Assembly: GCF_004664715.2 (NCBI RefSeq)
Contig: NC_051082.1
Coordinates: forward strand, 11,890,998 to 11,954,997
Reading direction: 5' to 3'
Origin: Peromyscus leucopus
Lineage: Eukaryota; Chordata; Mammalia; Rodentia; Cricetidae
Length of the DNA: 64,000 nt
The translations under genes were made by a program, and so were the position numbers. A model generated the notes under the pieces. That model saw nothing but the letters and a program-made list of their open reading frames with translations, did no database searches and had not been told where the DNA came from. The stretch's first letter is position 1. Every line of letters starts with the position of its first letter. Shown piece by piece: positions 13,605-24,086 of this stretch.

Positions 13605-14456
13605 GGAACAGCTGGAACAGCTGGCCTCACACTGCCCGTGTGAGGGTACATGATCGGGTCTCATGCTTATCTGATAGCTGCCAGGGCCTCTTTTGTCCTG
13701 GCTGGTGGCTCCCCGCAAGTCACACACCCTCCCTGGTTGTCTTTTCCCCGGTGGTCCCTGGAGAGGGGTTGTGTGAGCAGGATCTCAGCCTCCTGCTGGT
13801 TTTAGTTTAGTTTCTCAAAATAGGAAGTGCCTGGGGGAGGGTCATGTAGAATATTTAGAGAGAGTGGCCCCTTGACTTGGGAGTGGGTAACAGAGCTGAC
13901 TCCTTGGAGGCCTAGCTCGACCTCACAATTTCCCCTGGGGGTCTGGAGTGGGGGCTTCCTGTTTAGCTTTCGCTTAAGGATGGCAGCGTGACTGTTCGGC
14001 CATTATGCTATAGGATCCAGGACTCCATGAGGGTCCCCGAGGACCTGGATGACTTGTCTGGGGTCTCTATAACCCCAGGGGTAAAGGATTCCAGGCAGAG
14101 GTGTCTGCCCAGGTGTGTGTGTGTGGCGGGGATGGGGTGGGGTGGGGTAGGTGGGTGGGGTGCGAGCAGGGGAGCCACACCTGGGCACACGGCAAGTCTT
14201 CTTCCTCCCTAGAGAGATGTGGGGTGATCTCTGAGGACGGTGGCAGGTGGTGATGGGAGCAGGGAGGATGCTGCCATTCTGGACTCAGCCCTGGGTCACC
14301 CCTGGCATCCCTCTGGGGCTCTGGCTGCTCAGCTGTTCCCAGCAACCAACTGGGAGAGAACCCCAGGGCACCCTCCCACTTCCATCTGGGCTGGGTGCTG
14401 GGTGTGGAGTGGGGGAGGGAGTGGACTCAGACCACTAGGCTGCTCCTGCTCCTGGG

Positions 14457-14662
14457 GTTGAGCAGGTGCTCCCGGGGCTGGGCAGGTGCTCCCAAGGCTG
14501 AGCAGGTGCTCCCAGGGTTGGGCAAGTGCTCCCGGGACTAGGTAGGTACTCCCGGGGCTGGGCAGGGGCTCCCGGGGTTGGGCAGGTGCTCCCAGGCCTA
14601 GGTAGGTGCTCCTAGGGCTGGGCAGGCATACAGAGACTGGACAGGTGCTCCCAGTCCTGCCA
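14457..14662 (+). repeat. 20-bp minisatellite, about ten copies
   Basis: Units of the form gtgctcccggggctgggcag, with variants, repeat at a 20-bp period; one unit near 14628 is 19 bp. Confidence 0.9.
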
Positions 14663-14989
14663 GTCTGGGCAGTGGCAGGTGACCTAATTCTGCCCTCCCA
14701 GGGTTGCCGGGCTCCAAGCTGGCCTGCATGCAGCACAAGGCCCTTGCCAGCCTTTTAAACACTCTCGAGTTAGGTAAGCCACAGACCGCAGGAGGAAGGA
14801 AGCGTGCCCGTGTCTACGCCGGGACAAGCCTCCTGTTCACATGATCCCAAACGTGCACAGGCACAAAGCATTTTGGGAACAGAGCAAAGAGGAAAAAGAG
14901 CTTTGCCGGGGGGTGGGAGAGCATCCTGAAAGCCTTGCCAGGAGATGTGACATTTCAGCCACACCTGGAAGGACAACAATATTAATATT

Positions 14990-15225
14990 GAATACTTTTG
15001 TGTGGCTGGTTAGGTGCCTACCCACTGTTCTGAGGCCCGTAGAGGAGTTTCTCACTTAATTCTCTCTCAACCCTGTGAATGAGACACGTGTCACCCTCGT
15101 TGAACAGATGAGAGAAGCCAAACCGAGGCACAGAGAGGTTGAGTGACTCATCCAAGACCACACCGCTACCAAATCTACCAAATGGCCGGAGTCAGAATTC
15201 AGACCCGGGAAGGAGACTTCTGGCA
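14990..15225 (+). mobile_element. MIR-like ancient SINE
   Basis: Contains aattctctctcaaccctgtg, aacagatgagagaagccaaa, gaggcacagagaggttgag and gtcagaattcagacccggg in MIR order. Confidence 0.65.
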
Positions 15226-15864
15226 AGTGACCCCACCTCTCAGAACCCCAATTTTTTTGTTGTTGTTGTTTTGTTTTGTTTTTTTGTTTTTGTTTTTGTT
15301 TCTAATCCGCAGATGGACGGCATACACGGCATGCCGAGCTGCTGAGGGCTCGGAACTGAGGTAATCCACATGAAAGGCTCGGTCCGTGCCTGGCACACAG
15401 TTAAGTGTTCGAGGATTGCATATGGCTCTTATCGTGTCGCCCTGGCAGTGTTATCTCCGCGCGCCTCCCCTCCCCCTACGGCCTCGGTTTCCTCCCCCGC
15501 AGTGGCAGCCAGTGACGTGGGAGCCTCCGCTGGCACACTCCGGGTTTAATTGGAGGCGATGCAAGGTGGTGGTGGGGGGGATGTTCGAGGCCCCTCCCTC
15601 CTCTCGCATCAGACCCCCAGGGAGTGTGCGCCGCCTGCCGCCCAGCGGGAGTACTGTTCGGGGGACCCCGAGGCTGGTGTTGGGTGGCAGGAGGTGGGAG
15701 AGGCGTGGAGGTGCTGGGTTGGGGGCACCTGGGAGACACCCGGGTTCTTGGAGGGCCCGATGCCAGTTCAGTAGTAGCCCGCTGCCCTGCCCGACTGCCC
15801 GCGGTGCCCCGCTCTCTCACCCAAAGCTCCTGGGGTCCCCGGTTGGGTGCAGCGGGCTGGGGTG

Positions 15865-15878
15865 CCAGCAGGGGGCGC
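15865..15878 (+). promoter_or_regulatory. CTCF-like motif in the Rasal1 promoter
   Basis: CCAGCAGGGGGCGC fits the CTCF core CCASYAGRKGGCRS at all 14 positions, plus orientation, about 330 bp upstream of the start codon. Confidence 0.6.
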
Positions 15879-16206
15879 GCGAGTCGGGGCTCAGGGCGGG
15901 CGGGGCAGCTGTGGGGGGCGGGATCGGGAGGGACCTCCCGAGCTGCAGACGCCAGGCTCAGCCTGCCCGGAGGGAGCGCAGTGCACGCACGGCTACCTGT
16001 GGCTCGGGGCGCATGTCCCCTCTCGGAATCCAGCACTTCTCTCTCCTAGCCTCGCATCCAGCCCAGTCGCACCCCGGACCCGGACCCGTGGGAGCCTGGC
16101 GGGGAGCGTGCCGGGCCCGAAGCTGGTGACATGTAGGGTCACCTCCTGGTCCAACCTTGGAACCTCGGCAGACTCCTTGCCTGGAAAGTTTGGGACTGTG
16201 TGCGCC

Positions 16207-16271
16207 ATGGCCAAGAGCGGCTCGCTGAGTATTCGCGTGGTGGAGGGACGGGCGCTGCCCGCCAAGGATGT
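16207..16271 (+). CDS. Rasal1: Rasal1 coding exon 1
   Basis: Codons 1-21 plus 2 bases; start of C2A ([16 protein letters not shown]). Donor GTGAGT. Confidence 0.97.
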
Positions 16272-18863
16272 GTGAGTCCCCGGGTGCCCACTGGGGTGCG
16301 TGGAAGGGTTGTGGGGGCCTCGGTCTAGGACCCACCGTTGGGGATCCGCCCTCTCTGTCCTGTGAGAGGGGGCACCCAGGCTTAGCAGATGCCGCGCCCT
16401 GCTACCCTGGGAAAGGAAGGTGGCTTTGTTCTAGGATGTCCCCAAGTGGGTCTTCCAGGGCAGGAGAAGGAATCTCTGCACGGGTCTTCCTAGAGCCAAG
16501 GAGCGGACTGAAGATCCCCTTCCTTACCTAGAGCAGGTGTTGGAGGTGGGGCTTCTCTGGATGACGGAACAGGGCTACCCAGAGATCACGGGTAGAGCCC
16601 CAGAGGACTGTGGTCCAGATGGACCCCAAGATTTTGCCTGCCTCCGAGGCGTTTAGGTTTGCAGAGTTTCGCCAGGTGCTCTCTAACCCGGAACCCCGGG
16701 TCCCCCAGTCTTACACCCGCAAACCCATGGTGGGCTGTCTCGGATCCCCAACTGCTCTAAAAGCCACTCACTCACATGTACCCCATGTGATGGGGCTGGG
16801 GGCGCTGGGTTCCTCTGCCCCTATCCTTGCTTGGCTCTGCTTCTCCAGGGCTGAGTCAGCAAGTGCTGACTCAGCAGAACGGGGTGGGTAGGGGAGCGGG
16901 TTCCCCCTTCCTGCTTGGTCCAGAGCCAGAAGGGGCTCTGAAGGTGCCAGCACCTGAGACAGGTGCTGCGATCCTTGGGAGGAGCTGTGCTGAGTGACCT
17001 TGACCCTGCCTTTTGCCGGCCCTTGGTGTCCCATCTGGAGAGTGTAGAACGGGAAGGAGGTGTTGCTTGGATCCCGTGTCCAGCTGGGTGGGTAGAAGAC
17101 ACTGGCTGGGGGGGGGGTCAGCTGTGGAAGGGTGGGCAGACGGGGGACCCGGAGTCCTTCTTCGCTTGGGCGGAAGTCCCAATTACCCAAGCTGCAGATT
17201 CTGCATTTCCCTCCCCCCCCCTCCCCACACCTTTGATTTTGGGAACCTCCTTATCCGCCAACAGTGCAGCTGTACCGAGAGGGGAGCTGTTTGGAGTAAT
17301 CTTAGCGTCCCATCTTTCTCATCGGCGACCATAAATAAACACGCACCTGAAGTAAATGTAGGGAGTGACGGCACCAGCCGCGAGCTACCCTCTCTTCAAG
17401 ACGTCTCTGAGCATTAGAGATTGCAGAGCGGTGTGGGGGGCAGGAATGGAGACCTGGCATTTGCTGGCTGGCTGTAGGGACCTGCCCAGAAACAGGACTC
17501 TTGCTTCACTGAACTCCAGCCGGTCCACCCGTCTTGGGAGAGACTTAGGAACCAGTGGCAGATGTTGCCGCTGGGCTAAAGAGACAGGCTCAGGGGTCCC
17601 CCGCTTCTTCTGGAAGGGGCTTGAGTTTTCTTTCTCTCTTGCATCTTGCCCTCTCCCTCCAGTTTTCTGGCCAAGGTAAGCTCTGGGGTGGGCCATGCCC
17701 CAGAGCAAGGCTGAGGAGGTGTCACCGTGCCTGCTGGGCATCCTGCCTCAGTTTCTCTAGTGGTCAGCTCCCTTTCCCCAAAGGGATCCTCTCAGAGCAA
17801 GCTGGGGTTCCCTTGTCTGAGAGTGGGGTGTTAGCCGGGGTGTTGTCTCGTTCCCTCTTCTAAGGCAGAGGGCCTAGATTGAGCCTGACCCTCAAGGTTA
17901 AGGGGGTGGCCGGCCCTGCCAATCATCACTGAAGGCTTACCATGGACAGGGATCATGTTTAACACTTTGTGTGGGCCGACTGCTTTCTCTGTTTTACAAA
18001 TGGAGAAACCGAGGACCAGAGAGGCAGTCATGACTGTAAGGTCACAAAGCTAGGACATAAATACTAACAGCTTCAGTGTATGAACCGTACTGGGAATTGA
18101 TGGCTGAGGGTCACATTTTCCAGTGCTTGACTTAGGGGCCATGGGAAAGGCCGAGAGTCTGGGGAGACCAGGGCCTGGGAGAGGCCAGCCCTGCCTGCCA
18201 CCCTGGCCCCTACCTGATAGGAGACTGATAAGGCCATGTAAGTCATGGCTCTGGAGCCGAACCCTACTCCCTTGAGGGACCTGGGGTCAGCCAGGTTGCT
18301 TGGGAGAAGCTGGATCTCCAAGCCTCCCTGCCAACTGATCTCAGTCGGTCTGGGCCACATCTGCCCTGGGGTGGCTGAAGAATGAGAGAGAGAGGAGCCG
18401 TGGAGGGAAACTGAGGGACAGGGAAGGACTCAGCCAGCTAGCCAAAGGCCCAGGTTGCAGCCAGCGGCATCCGGTTCCGTGTGGTTGAGTGGGTGGGTGG
18501 CCGGGAGAAAGCAGCTGGAGGAGCAGAGGGGACTTGACTAGGAGAGCCAGGCTGAAATCATGGCTGGACCGTCCATCCCATCCTCCTGCGCTCCACACAT
18601 CCATTCATCTTGAACCTTTCCTGCAGAACCACCCCCAGACCCACGGAGAAGTAGGTATAGCTGGTACCCCAGGGGTCACAGTTCAGAGCTTGTAGGATGT
18701 AGAGTGTCTGTCCGTCCATCCATCCATCCATCCATCCATCCATCCATCCATCCATCCATCCATCTACCCACCCACCTATCTATCTTTCTATCTATCTATC
18801 CATCTATCCATATCTATCTGTCCGTCCATCCATCCATCCATCCATCCATCCACCCACCCACCC

Positions 18864-18910
<47 letters not shown>

Positions 18911-18982
18911 CATCTCTCCATATCTATCTGTCCATCCGTCCGTCCATCCATTCATCCATCCACCCACCCACCCACCTATCTT

Positions 18983-19028
<46 letters not shown>

Positions 19029-19134
19029 CATCCATCCATCCATCCATCCATCCATCCATCCATCTATCCATATATATCTATCTATTCGTCCATCCATCCA
19101 TCCATTTATCTATCCATCTATCTATCATCTCTAC

Positions 19135-19192
<58 letters not shown>

Positions 19193-20536
19193 GTCTATCT
19201 ATCTGAGCCTGGCTCTCACTATGTTGCCCAAGCTGACCTTGAACTCCTGGGTTAAGGCAAACTTCCTACCTCAGCCTCCCAGGAGGTTGGGACTGTGGGT
19301 GTGGCCCATCCCAAATGGTTTGGAGGGTCATTTTAGTCAGTGAGAGACAACCTCTCCAAGGAGGTGGCTTTGGGAGTGAGGCAATGGAGACCCAGGTAGG
19401 CAGCCTGGGGTTTACTGGTGACTACTATTACAAAGGGGAGGTGGGTGGGACTGCCTTTGATTGGCCTAGGGCTCAGGACTTTGTGAGGGGGAGATAGCAC
19501 ATGTCTTTTGGGACTTGGTTTTGCTTGTTTGAACATGCTAGGCAAACACTCTACCACTGAGCCATACTCCAGCCTTACAGCCATCTCTATGGGTTCAGTT
19601 TTGAGGTCCCGAACCCTGGTCTGTGCCCACAAGTCCTTCCTGCTGGAGATGGGGCTTGGGGGCAGGCTGGGGAGCGAAGTGTGTAGCTCAGAAGTTGGCA
19701 TTAGGGTCTTGTCTGTGGCAGGGATCTCAGGGTAACCCACGATCCCTCCCCCACACCTCTCTTTCTTTTAACCCCTCCGGCCCTCTCGGGGGGCTGGCTG
19801 GGTGGGTGTTACCATCTGTTGGAGTCGTATAGTAACAAAAACAAGGTCCCAGAGCAGGATGGACGTGCAGGCTTACACTGCCTGTGGATGGTAGGTGACT
19901 GACTGGCCTGGGCAGCAATGATATAACCTGCTAATGTTCCCCAAGGTCTTGCCTTTTTGTAGGAGTTGCTGTGTGACCCAGGGTAAGTCCCCTCCCCTCT
20001 CTGGGGCTTAGCTTCACCCTGCCTGAGGTGGGAAGTTAGGCTTCCACCATGGCTGCCCCTTCTTATAGCCTCCTGGACCTCCTCTTCCCACAGGTCTGGG
20101 AGCAGTGACCCCTATTGCCTGGTGAAAGTGGATGATGAGGTCGTGGCCAGGTGCGTAGTCAGCATGGGGTCCGGTGTGGAGGGGAAGGGACCCAGCACTT
20201 CCCAGAGGAGCAGAGCGAGCAGCCCCTCATGGAGGTGGGGGTTGTCTTTCAGGCTTCAAGGACTTATGCCCTGGCCTTTTGGGTACACCACTGTGTGTGT
20301 ATGTGGCTGATGTCAACTGGCCAGTATCCTCTGTCTGGGGACCCATGATGTCCCTGGCTCCCTGGGGCTGACTCAGCCAACCACCAGGCTGTGCCTCCCC
20401 AGTGGCCTGTTGGGGAGGGGGTGGGGTGGGGCGGGCATCTCACGCTTGGTTGGTTTGGCTGTCTCCGGGCCTCTGGGTGCTGCGGGTGTCTGGGTGTGTT
20501 GTTGTATTCACACAAATGTCCAAGTGGGAACGTGCA

Positions 20537-20583
<47 letters not shown>

Positions 20584-21885
20584 ACGTGTGCATACCAGCC
20601 TGCCCATCTGGGGTGCCACAGAGCTGGTGTGAATGCTTCTGACCATGTGTGAGTGTCCGTGTGGGTGTGCAAGTCCGCAGGACTCCTGTGGGTACCAGAG
20701 CACGCAGCCGGGGGGGGGGGACGGGGGGGGGAATATGTGTATATGCCTCAGGTGTGAATGCAAAGGCGGGTGTGTGGAGATCCGTGGGCGCTGAGTCTGG
20801 AGGGGACATCAGCTGAGCTGGGCTGCTCTTCCCCCGCAGATCAAGGGACAGCTCTCAGCCCCCATAGACCTGAGGGGGTGGGTGAGTGGGTGGGTGGGTG
20901 GGTGGGTGGCTGAAGCCTTGGTTTCTATGGAGACGGCAGGATTCAGGATGCTCCTGGCACTAGTTCTGGTCCAGATGGGCTGGGAGCTGGGGGTGGGGAG
21001 CCCCCAGGGAATGCTGACCCCTCCCATGGCTCTCCCTGTGTTTATCCTATTATAAGATGCTAGCCCCCCCCCCCCCAAGCCTCAGACTGGCTTTCTGTAT
21101 GCCTGGAGGCAGCTGTTCTTCCTTCCCTGGGCTGCAAGGAACCAACAGAAGGAAGTAAGCTTTGCACACTGGTTTGGGCTTGGGCTTCGCTGGGCAATGT
21201 CTTTGTCTTTGTCCCTGGGAGCAGCCGTGGTGGGTGGGAGCCCTGTCAGGGTGCCAGGCCCAGATGTTGAACATATGTACGTGTGCCTGTGTCCAGCTTG
21301 GGCTTGACCCTAGCGTCCCCGGATTTTCTGGATGCCATGAAGCCCTGAGTGTTCTGACCACCGCTGGTCCCACAGTGTCCTGGCCCTGCTCATGCATGCC
21401 CCAGGGCCTTTACACATGCTGTTCCAGCCATCTGGAAGGCTTGTCTTCCTTGCCCAGTTCTCTTTTGCCTGACTAATTTGTGTGGGAAGCCCTCCCCTGT
21501 TCTCAGTCCTCCTCAGACATCACTGAGTTTACCCCAATCTAGGTGATGTCTACAGTCTGGGCGGGGGTGGGGAGTGGGGGGTGGGGGGCAGGGGGCAGGG
21601 GGCCGGGGGGCCAGGAGAGAGTGAATGAATGGGCCACTAGGTATTGGTGACTAGTGTATTGTATGTTGTTATGTAAGCATGTCTTTGTGTCCCCCCTGGT
21701 CCAGGCTTGTGTCTATCTGGGACACCGTGTCTGTATTTGCAAACAGACTTCTGGACGTTTCTGAGGTTGCTTGTGTGCATCTGTGTCTGTGTGAACGTGA
21801 CTCCCTGTGTCTCTGGCTTTCTTGGCACTTCTAGGTGTGTGTTTCTCTGGTTGTATGTATCTACGTGTTTCCGTGGGTTCTCTCT

Positions 21886-21939
<54 letters not shown>

Positions 21940-22891
21940 GGTCTACTTGTGAACCTCTTTAGTTGCTTCTTGGGGACGTGGGTATGTGCATGAATGCCTG
22001 CATGTGTACATGCACCACACACGTGTCGACTCCCTGCAGCTGTGCCTGCATTGGTCTGCGTCTCTGTGTGCACGTTGGGCCTGGATTTGCTTCCCTGTCT
22101 GGGCTCATGCGTCTGAGTGCATTTGCTGTATTCCTGGGATGGGGTGTGTGTGTATAGATTCTAGAAGCGTGTGCATGGCCATGGTTGTCATGTTTGTGTG
22201 TGTGTGTGTATGTGTGTATGTGTGTGTGTATGTTGTGTGTGTATGTGTGTGTATGTTGTATGTGTATGTTGTGTATGTGTGTGTGTGTGTGTGTATGTTG
22301 TATGTGTATGTGTGTATGTGTGTGTGTGTGTATGTTGTGTGTGTATGTGTGTGTATGTATGTGTGTGTGTGCCCTACCTGTGTTTGTGGGGGTCCCCAGG
22401 TCACCCACCGTATGACGCCCTAGCCCAGCCCCCCTCTTGCAGGACAGCAACCATCTGGAGGAGCCTGAGCCCCTTCTGGGGGGAGGAGTACACCGTGCAC
22501 CTGCCGCTGGACTTCCACCACCTGGCCTTCTACGTGCTGGATGAGGACACGGTTGGGTGTGTGGTGGGTGGGTGGGTGGGTGGGGAGTGCCTGGGGATCC
22601 CAATCCACACACCAATCCACACACCGGGAGGAAGCATGCTGCCTCCAACCCCTGGCCCTTGTCCCCACGGCTCCACGGGAGCGTGCTGGTCCTGCTCTGA
22701 CCCTCTCCTGCCTCCTCCCCACAGACACGACGACACCATTGGGAAGATCTCCCTGAGCAAGGAGGCGATCACGGCCGACCCTCGAGGTGAGCAGGGCCTG
22801 GCTGGGATGAGAGGAAAAATGGTCTGACCCACAGGGGCCTTGCAAGGACTTAGGGAGTGGCCTCAGAGCCTGGAGTGGGAGGATTCCCCCA

Positions 22892-22957
<66 letters not shown>

Positions 22958-24041
22958 TTTTGAGACAGAGTTTCTCTATGTAGCTTTGTGCCTTTCCTGG
23001 AACTCACTCTGTAGCCCAGGCTGGCCTTGAACTCACAGAGATCCGCCTGGCTCTGCCTCCCAAGTGCTGGGATTAAAGGCATGCACCACCACCGCTGGGC
23101 TCTCTCTCTCTCTTTTTTTTTTTAATTAAAGATTTATTTATTATGTATACAGAAGAGGGCGCCAGATCTCATTACAGATGGTTGTGAGCCACCATGTGGT
23201 TGCTGGGAATTGAACTCAGGACCTCTGGAAGAGCAGTCGGTGCTCTTCACCTCTGAGCCATCTCTCCAGTCCCTCTTGGTTTTTTGAGACAGGGTTTCTT
23301 TATGTAACAGTTCTGACTGTCTGAGAACTTGCTTTGTAGGCCAGGCTGGCCTCATCCTCACAGAGATTCCCCTACCTCTGCCTCCCAAGTGCTGGGATTA
23401 AAGGTGTGCGCCACCACTGCCCGGTGGATGTGTCCTGTCTCTTTAATTTGTAATTCAGCTCACTTATTGAGCAGCTAATTTGTTTTTGTACACCTGGGGC
23501 TCACACAGCAGAAGCGTGACACCCCTTCCCACCTGGGCCTCTGGTCCCCATCCCATGTAGTCAGCAGGCTTCAGTTTTGTCTGTTTGAGACAGGCTCTTT
23601 CAATCTAGCCCTAGATGGCCTCCAAGTTGTGACCCCCATGCCTCAGTTTCCCTCATGCTGGTATTCCAGTGCACAGTATCATGCCTGGCCGTGGCCAGCC
23701 TCCTTGTGTGTTTTCAGACACTTGATATTTGCCTGCTGGCGATGCACTCAGGGCCTCACGAGCGCTCTGCCTCCAAACTGTACCCCAGCCCTGCGGTGCT
23801 TTTTTTTTTTTTTTTTAACATATAAAAGTAAGAATAATAGTAGGAGCCGCCACACTGACACATTGTGAATGCATGCCGAGCCCTCCTCTGAGGTGGGGAC
23901 CTGTAGTCCCTTGTGTTTTTCCTGTGACCGTGCTGAGGCCTAGAGGGTTCGGTGACTTGCTCATGGTCACAAAGGTTTTGTGACAGCCAGGACTTGGGAC
24001 TAAGGTTGTTTGGGTCCAGGGTTTTGAGCTCACCATGCTGC

Positions 24042-24086
<45 letters not shown>

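Larger units (their letters stand above)
2830..15400. other. Intergenic region between Cfap73 and Rasal1
   Basis: About 12.5 kb with no recognisable coding exon. It holds old and young B1 copies, B2, B3 and B4 SINEs, two copies of a roughly 400-bp rodent repeat, an L1 3' end, several CA/TG tracts, three minisatellites (12.3, 13.5 and 14.5 kb) and a MIR at 15.0 kb. A non-coding first exon of Rasal1 could be hidden here; I see no decisive signal. Confidence 0.7.
15420..16271 (+). promoter_or_regulatory. Rasal1: CpG-rich promoter region of Rasal1
   Basis: This stretch is far richer in G+C and CpG than the flanking SINE-rich DNA and ends at the first coding exon. It contains a GC-box cluster (gggcgggcggggc near 15894-15906) and no clear TATA box, as expected for a CpG-island promoter. 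Promoter hypermethylation of RASAL1 is reported in fibrosis and some cancers. The transcription start cannot be fixed from sequence; a non-coding first exon may lie here. Confidence 0.75.
16272..20093 (+). other. Rasal1: Rasal1 intron 1
   Basis: Holds tandem MARE motifs (16.85 kb), a MIR-like element near 17925-18065, the TCCA/TCTA array (18.7-19.2 kb) and otherwise mostly unique sequence. Confidence 0.9.
20151..22442 (+). other. Rasal1: Rasal1 intron 2
   Basis: Contains TG tracts (20.54, 21.89, 22.19 kb), a GGGT tract (20.88 kb) and a G-rich cluster (21.56 kb). Few SINEs. Confidence 0.9.

Noticed and set aside
15386..16275. Overlapping long open frames in the CpG-rich region
   Set aside because: GC-rich DNA has few stops. 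Only the stretch from 16207 matches a known protein (Rasal1 exon 1).
18704..19255. A 183-residue open frame rich in Ser, Ile, His and Pro
   Set aside because: A translation of the TCCA/TCTA array only.
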